Shown: positions 28,095-37,590 of the stretch, piece by piece
Layout: each line of letters begins with the position of its first letter
Position numbering within the stretch: the stretch's first letter is position 1
Assembly (NCBI RefSeq): GCF_041378895.1
Contig: NZ_CP144212.1
Location: 2,899,501 to 2,963,500 of the forward strand
From: Dechloromonas sp. ZY10
GTDB lineage: Bacteria; Pseudomonadota; Gammaproteobacteria; Burkholderiales; Rhodocyclaceae
DNA length: 64,000 nt
Direction of reading: 5' to 3'
Notes under the pieces: model-generated
What the model was told of the DNA's origin: nothing
What the model saw: only the letters and a program-made list of their open reading frames with translations
Database searches by the model: none
Translations under genes and position numbers: made by a program

Positions 28095-29477
28095 TCAGTG
28101 TGTTTCCTTTCCCGCCACCGTATCGGTGGCCAGGGCATTGGCTACGCGCTCCATCCGCATGAAGCGCGAGCCCTTGATCAGAACCGTGGTTTCCGGGCCC
28201 AATTCCTTGTCGACCGTGGCAATCAGCTTGTCGGGGTCCGCGAAATGCCGTGCCCCCTCACCGAAGTTGCGCACGGCCTGCTTGCTGGCCTCACCCAGCG
28301 CGTAAAGACGGTCGATGCCCTGGCTTTTGGCGTAGCCACCGATTTCGTCGTGGTACTGGCCACTGGCCTCGCCAATTTCGCCCATGTCGCCCAGGATCAG
28401 GATCTTGTGGCCGATGGTCGAAGCCAGGACATCAATACCGGCCCGCACCGAATCCGGGTTGGCATTGTAGGTATCGTCGAGAATCGCCGCCCCCTGCCGC
28501 CCGGTCCGCTGTTGCAAGCGCCCGGCCACGCCAGCAAAGGCATTCAGCCCGGCGACCACAGCCGCCAGCGGAATCCCGGCGGCCAGACAGGCTGCGGCGG
28601 CGGCAGCGGCATTGCGTGCGTTATGGCGCCCCGGCGCCCGCAATGTAATCTGTGCTGCACCTTCCGGCGCCGACAGTTCAAGCACCATCGCCAAGCCATG
28701 GGCGCGGGCGGCAACTTGCACGTCGGCCGGCCGATCCAGGCCAAAAGTCCGCACCCGATGCCCAGCTGCGTGCTGCGCAGCCAGCCAGTAATCGGCGTAG
28801 GCATCGTCGGCATTAATCACCGCAATGCCATCCACGCCCAGCCCCTCGAAAATGCTGCCTTTTTCGCGTGCCACTTCGTCGAGATCACCCATCCCTTCCA
28901 GATGAGCGCGCTGCGCGTTATTCACCAAGGCAACCGTCGGACATCCAATCCGCGTCAGGTAGGCGATTTCACCCGGGTGGTTCATCCCCATCTCGATCAC
29001 TGCGGCCCGATGAGCGGCCCCCAGACCGAGCAAGGTCAGTGGCAGGCCGATATCGTTGTTGAGGTTACCGCGAGTGGCCAGCACGGCGTCGCCGAATTGC
29101 GCCTGCAGAATAGCCGCGATCATTTCCTTGGTGGTCGTTTTGCCGTTCGAGCCGGTTACTGCGATCACTGGCAGCGCGAATTCCTGCCGCCAGGCGGCCG
29201 CCAGCCGGCCGAGCGCCAGCCGGGTATCGTCGACCAGCACTGCCGCCACCCCTTGCGGCAAGCCAGATGGATCGGCTACCAGGGCAGCAGCCGCTCCGTC
29301 CGCTAGCGCCTGGACAATGAAATCGTGAGCATCGAAGCGCTCGCCCCGCAGCGCAACGAACAACTGCCCCGGAGCGATTGCCCGCGTATCCGAAGACACG
29401 CCATGCACCATCACATCGTCGCCGAGCAAACGCCCGCCAACGGCCTCGGCGACTCGTGCCAGCATCCATTCGATCAT
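28095..29477 (-). CDS. murF: UDP-N-acetylmuramoyl-tripeptide--D-alanyl-D-alanine ligase
   Basis: 460 residues. MurF adds D-Ala-D-Ala, the product of the ddl gene in this cluster. Landmarks are '[19 protein letters not shown]', the P-loop '[15 protein letters not shown]', '[15 protein letters not shown]' and '[17 protein letters not shown]'. The start overlaps the murE stop by 4 bases. Confidence 0.97.
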   Translation of the reverse strand: MIEWMLARVAEAVGGRLLGDDVMVHGVSSDTRAIAPGQLFVALRGERFDAHDFIVQALADGAAAALVADPSGLPQGVAAVLVDDTRLALGRLAAAWRQEFALPVIAVTGSNGKTTTKEMIAAILQAQFGDAVLATRGNLNNDIGLPLTLLGLGAAHRAAVIEMGMNHPGEIAYLTRIGCPTVALVNNAQRAHLEGMGDLDEVAREKGSIFEGLGVDGIAVINADDAYADYWLAAQHAAGHRVRTFGLDRPADVQVAARAHGLAMVLELSAPEGAAQITLRAPGRHNARNAAAAAAACLAAGIPLAAVVAGLNAFAGVAGRLQQRTGRQGAAILDDTYNANPDSVRAGIDVLASTIGHKILILGDMGEIGEASGQYHDEIGGYAKSQGIDRLYALGEASKQAVRNFGEGARHFADPDKLIATVDKELGPETTVLIKGSRFMRMERVANALATDTVAGKETH

Positions 29478-30958
29478 GCCGTCGCCTCCATTGCCCGCCG
29501 TTGCGCCAGTGCTGCCGCAGCCTCTTCAAGATCGGAAAAATGCTGACGCACTCCGGCACACTCCTGATAATCCTCATGCCCTTTGCCTGCCAGCAAAATC
29601 ACATCGGCCGGACCAGCCTCGGCTACCGCCCGCAAGATTGCCTGATGCCGATCTGTCTCGCTCTCGGCATGCACCATGCCCGCAGCAATTTCACCAATGA
29701 TCGCGGCCGGGTCCTCGCTACGCGGATTGTCGCTGGTCAGCAGCACGCGGTCGGCCAACCGCTCGGCAAGCGCCCCCATTTGCGGTCGCTTGCCCCGGTC
29801 ACGATCACCGCCGCAGCCAAAAACCACCGCCAACCGGCCTGCCCGCGCTTGCGCAACAGGGCGCAGGGCCTGCAAGGCGTTTTCGAGCGCATCCGGGGTA
29901 TGTGCATAATCGACCACCACCAATGGCTCGTTGCTACCGCCCAGGCGCTGCATCCGCCCGGGCGGCGGCGTCAGCTCTCCCAGACGGCGGGCGATTTCGC
30001 CGGCTGCCAGCCCCGCATCGTAGAGGACTGCTGCCACCGCCAGCAGATTGGCTACGTTGTACTTGCCAAGCAGGCCCGTGACCACTGGCGCCCGCCCGTT
30101 CGGCAGCACCAGAGTGAATTCCTGGCCGAGCGGGGTTTCATTCAGGCTTTCGGCACGAACCAGAACCTGAAGATCGCGCTCCTGATAGTCAATTGCATAG
30201 CCAAGCAGACGAGTGGCCGAGGTCTCGCGGGCAATCTGCCGCCCGATCTCGTCATCGAGATTGACCACGGCCGTGCGCAGCCGGGGCCAGGCAAACAACT
30301 TTTTCTTGGCTGCCGCATAAGCGGCCATGGTCCCGTGATAGTCGAGGTGATCGCGGGTAAAGTTGGTAAACACCGCGACATCCAGGCGCGCCCCGCTCAT
30401 CCGCCCTTCCTCGATGCCGATCGAGCTCGCCTCCAGTGCACAGGCTGCCGCCCGGGCAGTTCTGAACTCAGCCAGGCAGCGCATCAGGGTTGTCGCCTCG
30501 GGCGTGGTGAATCCGGTGTCCTGCAGTTCGCCGGGAAAACCGACGCCGAGGGTGCCGATCACGGCACAGGGCTTGGCATAAGCACGCGCCAGACACTGGC
30601 TGACCGTGGTTTTGCCATTGGTTCCGGTAATCGCAATCAGCGACAATCCTTCCGAAGGATGGCCATAGACTGCATGCGCCAGAGGCCCCGCAAGCGCACG
30701 CAAGCCCTCAACCGGAATCGCTTTTACGGTCAACGCCGGATTCCAGGCAAAATCCCCGCCGGGTTGCCAAAGAACGGCCAGTGCTCCCCGCGCCACGGCA
30801 TCGGCGATGAAACGACGACCATCGGTCAAAGCCCCCGGATAGGCAAGAAACAGATCGCCCGGCCGCACCTGGCGGCTGTCATCGGCCACGCCAGTCGGAT
30901 TCACGCCGAGTGCGGCGAGTTGGGCGAGGAGGTTTTGTATGATCACTGCTTGCTCCAT
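29474..30958 (-). CDS. murE: UDP-MurNAc-L-Ala-D-Glu:meso-diaminopimelate ligase
   Basis: 494 residues. The P-loop 'AITGTNGKTTVSQCLARAY' and 'NFTRDHLDYHGTMAAYAAAK' mark a Mur ligase. The 'TSDNPRSEDP' motif is the DNPR signature for meso-diaminopimelate rather than lysine, so the peptidoglycan is of the gram-negative type. The start codon shares one base with the ftsI stop (TAATG). Confidence 0.96.
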   Translation of the reverse strand: MEQAVIIQNLLAQLAALGVNPTGVADDSRQVRPGDLFLAYPGALTDGRRFIADAVARGALAVLWQPGGDFAWNPALTVKAIPVEGLRALAGPLAHAVYGHPSEGLSLIAITGTNGKTTVSQCLARAYAKPCAVIGTLGVGFPGELQDTGFTTPEATTLMRCLAEFRTARAAACALEASSIGIEEGRMSGARLDVAVFTNFTRDHLDYHGTMAAYAAAKKKLFAWPRLRTAVVNLDDEIGRQIARETSATRLLGYAIDYQERDLQVLVRAESLNETPLGQEFTLVLPNGRAPVVTGLLGKYNVANLLAVAAVLYDAGLAAGEIARRLGELTPPPGRMQRLGGSNEPLVVVDYAHTPDALENALQALRPVAQARAGRLAVVFGCGGDRDRGKRPQMGALAERLADRVLLTSDNPRSEDPAAIIGEIAAGMVHAESETDRHQAILRAVAEAGPADVILLAGKGHEDYQECAGVRQHFSDLEEAAAALAQRRAMEATA

Positions 30959-32700
30959 TACAAGGCCCCCGCCCTGACGCCGGCGTCGGCCATCTGCTGC
31001 ACCGGGGCATCGGGAACCACGCCCAGCGTACGCAACGAAGCACCCATCACCTGCGAAAAAACCGGCCCGGCTACGTCGCCACCGTAGTGGCGACCAGCCG
31101 AAGGCTCATCAATCATGACCGCAACAACCAGCCGAGGATCGGATATCGGCCCGATCCCGACAAAGGAGGCAACGTATTTATTGGCATAATTTCCGGCCTC
31201 CAGCTTATGCGCCGTGCCGGTCTTGCCACCGATCCGGTAGCCGGGAACCCGTGCCTTGGGCGCAGTCCCCTCGGGCCCGGCCGCCAATTCGAGCATGGCC
31301 CGTACTTCACGCGCAGTCTGCGCCGAAAACACCTGAGCGCCATGCACCCGTGGCTCATTGGTGCGCAGCAGCGACAGCGGAATCAGATCGCCATCGCGGG
31401 CAAACACGGTATAAGCCCGCGCCATCTGGATCAGGCTGGTCGAGATGCCGTGCCCGTAGGACATCGTTGCCTGCTCGATCGGCCGCCAATTTTTCCAGGG
31501 GCGCAAACGGCCGGTCACCTCGCCGGGGAAGCCTAATTGCGGCAGCTGGCCGAAGCCGAGCGCATCGAACATTTCCCACATTTCCTTGGGCGGGAAAGAG
31601 AGAGCCATTTTGCTGGCACCAATGTTCGATGACTTCTGAATCACCTGTGCCACGGTCAACGCCCCGTGCGGATGAGAATCCGAAATCGTTGCCGTGCCGA
31701 TGGTCATTTTACCCGGTGCGCAATTGATCACCGTGTCGTAACGGAACTTGCCCTTTTCCAACGCCAGCGCAGCCGTAAACGGCTTCATCGTCGACCCCGG
31801 CTCGAATGTGTCGGTCACGGCCCGGTTGCGCAACTGGGCTCCGGAGAGATTCTGCCGATTGTTGGGGTTGTAGGTCGGCCAGTTGGCCAGCGCGAGAATT
31901 TCACCGCTGCGGGTATCAATCACCACCACGCCCCCGGCTTTTGCCTTGTGCTCGGCAATCGCAGTCTTCAATTGGCTATAGGCGATGTACTGGATCTTCG
32001 AGTCGAGCGCCAGGCGAATTTCCTTGCCGTCCAGCGGCGGCCGCATCGCCCCGACATCCTCGACGATATTGCCGCGCCGGTCGCGAATCACGGTACGGCT
32101 CCCCGGACGTCCCAACAAGGCGTTCTGGAAGGCCAGTTCAACACCTTCCAGACCTTTGTCGTCCACGCCGGTAAAGCCGACGATATGCGCAGTCATGTCG
32201 GCCGTCGGGTAATAACGACGATACTCTTTCTCCTGATGCACTCCCGGCAACTTCAGCGCCGCCACCCGGTCGGCCGTCTCGGGCGGCACCTGGCGCTTGA
32301 CGAAAACAAAAGTCTTGTCAGAGGCGAGGCGTGAATCGACCTCGCGCACATTCATTTCGAGCAACCCGGCCAGCTGCTGTTTCTGCGGCTGCGTCATCGC
32401 CCGGGCATCAGCAGGAATTGCCCAGACCGACTTCATCGGCGTCGATACCGCCAGCAGATCGCCGTTGCGATCAGTGATCTTGCCGCGGGAGGCCGAGACT
32501 TCAATATCACGCAGATAACGTGAATCTCCCTTTTCCTGCAGGAAATCGTTGTTGATTACCTGCAGATAAAATCCACGCGCCACCAAAACAAGAAAAGCCC
32601 CCATCAACAGGAGGCCAACCATCCGCGAACGCCAGCCCTGCAAAGCCAGCTCGAGCAATGGGCTCTCGGTGAACCGGTGACCGCGCCGCTTGGGCGTCAT
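30958..32700 (-). CDS. ftsI: Septal peptidoglycan transpeptidase FtsI (PBP3)
   Basis: 580 residues. After a short cytoplasmic tail and one membrane helix (about 28-48) come the pedestal domain and the transpeptidase domain. The three active-site motifs are present: 'EPGSTMKPF' (SxxK), 'IQKSSNIGASKM' (SxN) and 'GGKTGTAHK' (KTG). It crosslinks septal peptidoglycan together with FtsW. The start overlaps the ftsL stop by 4 bases. Confidence 0.97.
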   Translation of the reverse strand: MTPKRRGHRFTESPLLELALQGWRSRMVGLLLMGAFLVLVARGFYLQVINNDFLQEKGDSRYLRDIEVSASRGKITDRNGDLLAVSTPMKSVWAIPADARAMTQPQKQQLAGLLEMNVREVDSRLASDKTFVFVKRQVPPETADRVAALKLPGVHQEKEYRRYYPTADMTAHIVGFTGVDDKGLEGVELAFQNALLGRPGSRTVIRDRRGNIVEDVGAMRPPLDGKEIRLALDSKIQYIAYSQLKTAIAEHKAKAGGVVVIDTRSGEILALANWPTYNPNNRQNLSGAQLRNRAVTDTFEPGSTMKPFTAALALEKGKFRYDTVINCAPGKMTIGTATISDSHPHGALTVAQVIQKSSNIGASKMALSFPPKEMWEMFDALGFGQLPQLGFPGEVTGRLRPWKNWRPIEQATMSYGHGISTSLIQMARAYTVFARDGDLIPLSLLRTNEPRVHGAQVFSAQTAREVRAMLELAAGPEGTAPKARVPGYRIGGKTGTAHKLEAGNYANKYVASFVGIGPISDPRLVVAVMIDEPSAGRHYGGDVAGPVFSQVMGASLRTLGVVPDAPVQQMADAGVRAGAL

Positions 32701-32990
32701 CGCCCGCCCTCCCGCCCCTTGGGCTGTGCGGTGCGTGGCGCCAGCGGCCGCCCGACCGGATCAGGGACCAGCATATGCAAGCGTTCGCGGGCAATCTGCT
32801 CGATCCGCGGATGGGTCGCCCACGTCGACAGTTCAAGCTGCAACTGACCGTACTCGACATCGAGTTGCCGCGCCCGCTCCTGCTCTCCTTCAAGGGCCTG
32901 AAAGAGCTTGCGCGCCCGATGCTGCGAGGTGATTACGCCAAGCGCGCAAATCACTACAAGCAAAAGAAGGAGCATATTCAGGCGCACCAT
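32697..32990 (-). CDS. ftsL: Cell division protein FtsL
   Basis: 97 residues with a single membrane helix (about 4-21, 'LNMLLLLLVVICALGVI') and a periplasmic coiled coil ('FQALEGEQERARQLDVEYGQ'). The small divisome protein between rsmH and ftsI is FtsL by position, size and shape. Its start shares one base with the rsmH stop. The C-terminal tail is Pro/Gly/Arg-rich and probably disordered. Confidence 0.92.
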   Translation of the reverse strand: MVRLNMLLLLLVVICALGVITSQHRARKLFQALEGEQERARQLDVEYGQLQLELSTWATHPRIEQIARERLHMLVPDPVGRPLAPRTAQPKGREGGR

Positions 32991-33913
32991 CAGACCTTCT
33001 CCGCCACCCGCATCACCGCACTGCGCGAGCGCGGATTGGCCGCCACCTCGGCCGCGCTGGCCTTGATTGCCTTGCCGATCAGGCGCATCTTCGCAGCCGG
33101 CAGCTGATCAGCCCGCAACGGCAGATTTTTCGGCAGGGCATCCGCAGTCGACTGCTGGCGCATGAAATTCTTGACGATCCGGTCTTCCAGCGAATGAAAG
33201 GAAATCACCGCCAGGCGCCCACCCGGGTTAAGCAACGAGAGCGCCTGCGGCAAGGCTACCTCCAGCTGGCGGAGCTCCTGATTGGTGTGAATCCGTAAAG
33301 CTTGAAAGCTGCGCGTCGCCGGGTCCTGCCCTGGCTCACGGGTGCGCACGGCCTCGCGTACGATGGCCGCGAACTGGCCTGTAGTGACAATTGGCTGTTC
33401 GAGCCGAGCAGCCACAACCTTCTTTGCAATCTGGAAAGCAAACCGTTCTTCGCCATAATTCCTGATAACCTCCGTGATTTCCCTGATCTCAGCCCGCGCC
33501 AGCCATTCAGCAGCGGTTTCGCCCTGCGTTGTATCCATGCGCATGTCCAGCGGCGCATCGTGCCGGAAGCTGAAGCCCCGACTGCCATCGTCGATCTGCG
33601 GCGACGAAACACCGACATCGAACAAAATTCCATCGACCGCGCCGACGCCAGCCTCGGCTGCCGCCAAGGCAAGCTCCCCGAAAGCGCGGTGCACCAGCGT
33701 AAAGCGCGGATCGGCAAGAGTCTGCCCAGCCGCAATCGCGAGGGGATCACGATCCAGCGCAATCAAACGCCCGCGCGGCCCAAGTGCAGCCAGAATCCGC
33801 CTGCTGTGACCACCGCGCCCAAAGGTCGCGTCGATATAGACCCCATCCGGCCTGACTGCGAGAGCAGTCACCGCCTCTTCAAGCAACACGGTGACGTGGG
33901 CAAATTCCGTCAT
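32990..33913 (-). CDS. rsmH: 16S rRNA (cytosine-1402-N4)-methyltransferase
   Basis: 307 residues of the MraW/RsmH family, which methylates C1402 of 16S rRNA. The SAM motif '[16 protein letters not shown]', '[20 protein letters not shown]' and '[16 protein letters not shown]' are diagnostic. The ATG at 33913 shares its A with the mraZ stop (TGATG). Confidence 0.97.
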   Translation of the reverse strand: MTEFAHVTVLLEEAVTALAVRPDGVYIDATFGRGGHSRRILAALGPRGRLIALDRDPLAIAAGQTLADPRFTLVHRAFGELALAAAEAGVGAVDGILFDVGVSSPQIDDGSRGFSFRHDAPLDMRMDTTQGETAAEWLARAEIREITEVIRNYGEERFAFQIAKKVVAARLEQPIVTTGQFAAIVREAVRTREPGQDPATRSFQALRIHTNQELRQLEVALPQALSLLNPGGRLAVISFHSLEDRIVKNFMRQQSTADALPKNLPLRADQLPAAKMRLIGKAIKASAAEVAANPRSRSAVMRVAEKV

Positions 33914-34359
33914 CACAACACCAGATCCATCAACCCTGCCGGCAGCTCGCCGCTCAAGGCCTCGGCCGCAAGGTCGTTTTGCTGTTTCCAGCCGGCCTCG
34001 CTCCAAATTTCGAAATGACTGCCCATACCAACCAGATAGACCGTTTTTTCCAGTTGCGCATACTCGCGCAACTCCGCAGCAACCAGCAGGCGACCTGCCG
34101 AATCCGGCTCTTCGGTACGCGCGTTACCAACCATCACCCGTTTGATTGCCGCCGCCCGAGGATCCAGGCTGGATGCCTTGAGAATCTGATCCCGGATCGG
34201 CTGCCAGGCCGGCGCCGGGTAGAGAAGCAGGCAGCGATGAGGATGCGCGGTCAGCACCAGGGAGCCCTCGCCGGCCGCAACCAGGGCGTCACGGTGCCTT
34301 GCCGGTATGGCAAGCCGCCCCTTGGCATCCAGACTGAGCGCCGTAGCTCCCTCAAACAT
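33913..34359 (-). CDS. mraZ: Transcriptional regulator MraZ
   Basis: 148 residues with two AbrB-like swapped-hairpin repeats: '[20 protein letters not shown]' near the N-terminus and '[20 protein letters not shown]' in the second half. Each carries the DxxGRhxhP-type core; in the second repeat the final Pro is Ala. MraZ is the first gene of the dcw cluster and represses it by binding tandem TGGGN boxes, which are seen just upstream (34367-34401). Confidence 0.96.
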   Translation of the reverse strand: MFEGATALSLDAKGRLAIPARHRDALVAAGEGSLVLTAHPHRCLLLYPAPAWQPIRDQILKASSLDPRAAAIKRVMVGNARTEEPDSAGRLLVAAELREYAQLEKTVYLVGMGSHFEIWSEAGWKQQNDLAAEALSGELPAGLMDLVL

Positions 34360-34366
34360 CCAAAAT

Positions 34367-34401
34367 TTCCCCGTTTACCCACTTTTCAACACATTTCTCC
34401 A
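34367..34401 (-). promoter_or_regulatory. MraZ-type operator repeats
   Basis: Read on the minus strand, TGGAG (34397-34401), TGTTG (34387-34391) and TGGGT (34377-34381) recur with an exact 10-bp period, followed by CGGGG (34369-34373). MraZ of E. coli binds direct TGGGN repeats separated by 5 bp, as here. The first box abuts the -10 element, so bound MraZ would block initiation. Confidence 0.65.
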
Positions 34402-34429
34402 CTTTAGAGGAGCAAATGCGGAGCGTCAA
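34401..34429 (-). promoter_or_regulatory. Promoter of the mra/dcw cluster
   Basis: On the minus strand TTGACG (34429-34424) and TAAAGT (34406-34401) are separated by 17 bp, a good sigma-70 promoter. Transcription would start near 34394, inside the MraZ repeats and about 35 bases before the mraZ ATG. Confidence 0.65.
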
Positions 34430-34596
34430 TAGAAAAACGGATTTTTTTCTTAAACAACAAGGACTTAGAGCATCTTTTGCAGACTTTTACAAAGCAAAAT
34501 ATCTTTAAAAATCAATGGCGAAATTTAGGACTCTTAAAGTGACTTGTTAGGATAAGAGAGCCACCCGGACGCCATATCCGCCCCAATTTTCAGCAA

Positions 34597-34624
34597 TAAA
34601 AAAGGGAGCCACACAGGGCTCCCT
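34597..34624 (-). terminator. Intrinsic terminator after dsbC
   Basis: On the minus strand an 8-bp stem (AGGGAGCC/GGCTCCCT, arms 34624-34617 and 34610-34603) with a 6-base loop is followed by six T. It separates the ubiH-dsbC unit from the dcw promoter. Confidence 0.85.
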
Positions 34625-34644
34625 GATCTCCGGCAAAAAGACGC

Positions 34645-35349
34645 TTACCGGGTCTGCGTCAGCTTCTGCTCAATCCGTGCCAACGGCATTGCTCCGGGAA
34701 CCCGTTCGCCATCGGCGAAGAACATCGTCGGAGTACCGCTGATATTGAGCTTGCGTCCAAACTCCTGATTCTTGGCAATGGCCGCAGTATCGCAGTCGTC
34801 ACGACCGCTCGGGGCCTTGCCTTCGACCATCCAATCATTCCAGGCTTTCGAGCGATCTGCAGCACACCAGATCTGACGCGACTTCTTCACCGAGTCCTCC
34901 GACAAGATCGGATACAAGAAGGTGTAGACCGTGACATTGTCCAGCTTCAGCAAATCGCGGGCGAGGCGTTTGCAGTAGCCACAATTAGGATCTTCAAAGG
35001 TCGCCAGAACCCTCTTCCCATCTCCTCGCACCTGCTTGATTGCTCGCTCCAGCGGCAGATCGGAAAAACGGATCGCAGTCAGCTTGCGCATCCGCTCGTC
35101 AGTCACGTTTTTCATCGTCTTGGTGTCAATCAACTGACCACCGGCGATGATCGCGCTCGCCTTGTCGTCAGTGTAGAAAATGCTGCCTTCGGCAAATACC
35201 TCATAGAGCCCCAGGTAACCGGACTTCGCAACGCTCTCGACCTTGCCGCCGAACTTGGCTTCGATGGTCTTGCGGATTTCAGCCTCGTCCGCATGCACCG
35301 GCAAAACGGTGGCAGCACACAAGACCAACGACAACAATTTCTGCAGCAT
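34645..35349 (-). CDS. dsbC: Periplasmic thiol:disulfide isomerase DsbC
   Basis: 234 residues: a signal peptide (MLQKLLSLVLCAATVLPVHA), an N-terminal dimerisation domain (about 20-80), a linker, and a thioredoxin-fold domain with the redox motif CGYC in 'FEDPNCGYCKRLARDLL'. The cis-proline is in 'ISGTPTMFF'. DsbC corrects wrong disulfides in exported proteins. ATG 35349 is preferred over an upstream TTG because GGAG lies 7 bases before it. It follows the UbiH-type gene by 17 bases and is probably cotranscribed with it. Confidence 0.92.
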   Translation of the reverse strand: MLQKLLSLVLCAATVLPVHADEAEIRKTIEAKFGGKVESVAKSGYLGLYEVFAEGSIFYTDDKASAIIAGGQLIDTKTMKNVTDERMRKLTAIRFSDLPLERAIKQVRGDGKRVLATFEDPNCGYCKRLARDLLKLDNVTVYTFLYPILSEDSVKKSRQIWCAADRSKAWNDWMVEGKAPSGRDDCDTAAIAKNQEFGRKLNISGTPTMFFADGERVPGAMPLARIEQKLTQTR

Positions 35350-35366
35350 CTTTTCTCCTATCAATG

Positions 35367-36530
35367 TCAGATGCGTCCAAGAGCATAACGAATCAAGGCA
35401 TTCTTGAGCACCGGCAGGCGTTCCGTCAGCCCTAAGCCAGCATTACGCAACCAGGCAACCGGCGGCGCCTCGACCCGGAATAAGCGCCGCAAGGCATCGG
35501 TAGCCCCCTGCAGCAACACGGTTTCCTCACGCCGAGCCCGTTGGTAGCGTTCAAGAAAGTGCATATCCCCAATATCCTGCCACGGCTGAGCCCTGCCCAG
35601 CAGAGCCGCCAACTCGGCAGCATCCTGGAAGCCCAGGTTGATTCCATGCCCGGACAAGGGATGAATGCCATGCGCCGCATCGCCAACCAAGGCCAGACGC
35701 GGAGCTACGGTTTGCGGCACCCGCATCAGGCGCAGCGGAAAGGCCGCAGCCGGGGTGATCGTTTCCAGCGCCCCGAACACACCGCCTCCAGCCGCTGCCA
35801 CACGTTCAGCCAGGTCAGCCGGAGCCAGAGCACACAACGCATCAGCCCGTGCATCAGGCAAAGACCAGACCATCGACATCCGCTGCCCAGGCAGCGGCAG
35901 ATAAGCCAGGACTTCATCCTGCCCGAACCATTGCCAGGCGACGCCACGATGTGGTTTGGTGCACGCAAAATTGGCAACCACGCCCTTTTCACGGTAATGG
36001 CTGTTCCGAGCGGACAAACCGGCCGTCTCGCGAACCCACGAATCGCGGCCATCGGCTGCGACCAGCAAGCGTCCGGATAGCGCCCGGCCATCTTCAAGAA
36101 ACAAGCAGGCAGCGTCGTGACGAATTTCCAACGCAGTTGGCCGGGCCGGTGAAAACAATTCGATATTCGCCTGCCGCTTGACGTTTTCCCACAACTCACA
36201 ACTGACCAGAGAAGACTCAAGAATCCAGCCCAACTCCGGCACACCGGCCGCGAAAGATGAGAATTGCAGGCGAGCTCCTTGATCGCCACGTACCTCCATG
36301 GCACGAATCGGCTCCATCCGGCTTGCCTCCAGATGCTTCCAGACACCGATCCGTTCCAGAAACTCGGCATTAGCCGGACTCACTGCATACACCCGGGCGT
36401 CCCAGCCTTCTGGCCGGCGCGGAGGCATTCCCTCAACCAGGGCAATTTTCAGACGGGAATCGCGCAGGGCGGCCGCGAGACTGGCGCCGGCCAAGCCACC
36501 GCCAACGATTACAAGATCAAAGTGCTGCAT
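35367..36530 (-). CDS. UbiH/UbiF/Coq6-family FAD-dependent hydroxylase
   Basis: 387 residues, a flavoprotein monooxygenase of ubiquinone synthesis. The FAD fold 'LVIVGGGLAGASLAAALRD', the DG motif 'LLVAADGRDSWVRETAG' and the GD motif 'LALVGDAAHGIHPLSGHG' followed by 'INLGFQDAAELAALL' are all present. It should hydroxylate the quinone ring using NAD(P)H and O2. Which ring position cannot be told without a tree, because UbiH, UbiI, UbiF and UbiM look alike. The nearness to dsbC and a preceding 80-base gap suggest it leads a two-gene unit. Confidence 0.88.
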   Translation of the reverse strand: MQHFDLVIVGGGLAGASLAAALRDSRLKIALVEGMPPRRPEGWDARVYAVSPANAEFLERIGVWKHLEASRMEPIRAMEVRGDQGARLQFSSFAAGVPELGWILESSLVSCELWENVKRQANIELFSPARPTALEIRHDAACLFLEDGRALSGRLLVAADGRDSWVRETAGLSARNSHYREKGVVANFACTKPHRGVAWQWFGQDEVLAYLPLPGQRMSMVWSLPDARADALCALAPADLAERVAAAGGGVFGALETITPAAAFPLRLMRVPQTVAPRLALVGDAAHGIHPLSGHGINLGFQDAAELAALLGRAQPWQDIGDMHFLERYQRARREETVLLQGATDALRRLFRVEAPPVAWLRNAGLGLTERLPVLKNALIRYALGRI

Positions 36531-36610
36531 GCAATAAGGGCCGCCACACGGCCGTACGGCAAAGAGAAATCAAGTCGGCGCCGGCCTGCCACAGCCAACC
36601 GGCAAACCGA

Positions 36611-37030
36611 TCAAGCGGCAGACCCGCCGCCACCGGCCGGCGTCTTGTTCTGGCGCGGACGGCGATTATTACCGCCTCCACGCGGGCGATTCTGATTCTG
36701 ATTCTGGCCCTGCCCCTGATGATTCTTTTGCTGGCCGCCGCCACCGCCGGGCTTGCTACGCTGGGGCTTGTTGCCACGCCCCCCGCCACCTGCCGATGGC
36801 AAGCCACCGAGAGATTCGTTAGGAGCGATGCGATTACCGGGAGCCAACTGGATTTCAAGTTCGATAATCTCATCCCACTGCTCGTCCGTTCTTTCGCGCT
36901 CGGGCACGGAGAGCAACTCGCGCAAGCGGCGGCGCGCATCATTGGGTTGAAAAGCCGCCACCGGAGCAGCCTGTTGCGGCTCTTCCTGGACCTGCGGTTC
37001 AACAGCGTTTTCGGGATTCTGATTGGTCAT
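36611..37030 (-). CDS. Disordered basic protein, unknown function
   Basis: 139 residues. Residues 30-75 look folded and helical ('NDARRRLRELLSVPERERTD', 'QWDEIIELEIQLAPGNRI'). Before this is an acidic Q/E-rich stretch; after it, from about residue 78, the chain is low-complexity Gly/Gln/Asn/Arg ('GQGQNQNQNRPRGGGNNRR') of a kind often seen in nucleic-acid-binding tails. I do not recognise a named family. It lies between the HU gene and the ubiH-like gene, all on the same strand. An RNA- or DNA-binding role is only a guess from composition. Confidence 0.7.
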   Translation of the reverse strand: MTNQNPENAVEPQVQEEPQQAAPVAAFQPNDARRRLRELLSVPERERTDEQWDEIIELEIQLAPGNRIAPNESLGGLPSAGGGGRGNKPQRSKPGGGGGQQKNHQGQGQNQNQNRPRGGGNNRRPRQNKTPAGGGGSAA

Positions 37031-37043
37031 TGTGTGTCAGCGG

Positions 37044-37070
37044 ACGAGCTTTGCGTTACGCAAAGCTCGT
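37044..37070 (-). terminator. 12-bp perfect hairpin after the HU gene
   Basis: Arms ACGAGCTTTGCG (37044-37055) and CGCAAAGCTCGT (37059-37070) with a 3-base loop lie in the 56-bp gap between HU and the next gene. There is no T run, so it may attenuate transcription or stabilise the HU mRNA end rather than terminate fully. Confidence 0.5.
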
Positions 37071-37086
37071 CACGGTTTGGAGCGGA

Positions 37087-37386
37087 TTACTTTTTCTTTG
37101 CAGCGGGCTTTTTCGGCGCCACTGCCGCCTTGAAGCCGCTGCCCGGGGAAAACTTGGGGACCACGGTCTCGGGGATTTTCAATGCAGCGCCCGTCTTCGG
37201 ATTCTTGCCGGTACGCGCAGCGCGCTTGGCCGACTTGAAGGTACCGAAACCGACCAGGGTGACGGAATCGCCCTTGGCCACGGCATCGACTACCGCACCG
37301 AGAATGGCGGACAGTGCTTTTTCGGCAGCTGCCTTGGTGATACCAGCTTCTTTTGCAGCAACTTCGACCAGCTCGGATTTGTTCAT
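37087..37386 (-). CDS. HU-family nucleoid protein
   Basis: 99 residues. HU proteins bind and bend DNA as dimers. The N-terminal helices ('MNKSELVEVAAKEAGITKAA') and 'VTLVGFGTFKSAKRAARTGK' plus 'NPKTGAALKIPE' are the family signature; the DNA-intercalating Pro-containing arm is in 'NPKTG'. Typical HU is about 90 residues; here a Lys/Ala/Pro tail ('VAPKKPAAKKK') adds positive charge. GGAGGC lies before the ATG. It is probably monocistronic or shares transcription with the downstream disordered-protein gene. Confidence 0.94.
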   Translation of the reverse strand: MNKSELVEVAAKEAGITKAAAEKALSAILGAVVDAVAKGDSVTLVGFGTFKSAKRAARTGKNPKTGAALKIPETVVPKFSPGSGFKAAVAPKKPAAKKK

Positions 37387-37539
37387 CTAAGTGCCTCCTG
37401 TTACTCATTCAATTGAAGAAAACTGGCCGTGGGCACGGCAGTGCCTTAAAAGTAGCATACCTTGCCAAACAAGTGTCGGGACAAGCGCCAAATTTCCAGC
37501 ACCCACGCGGCTTTCCGGCAATTATCGTCCCCTTTGTGC

Positions 37540-37569
37540 AAAAAACAACCCCGGCAAGGCACCGGGGTT
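37540..37569 (-). terminator. Intrinsic terminator of the nap operon
   Basis: On the minus strand an 8-bp stem (AACCCCGG/CCGGGGTT, arms 37569-37562 and 37554-37547) is followed by a T-rich stretch. It lies 21 bases after the napC stop. Confidence 0.85.
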
Positions 37570-37590
37570 GATTTCTGACAACGGCGTCGA

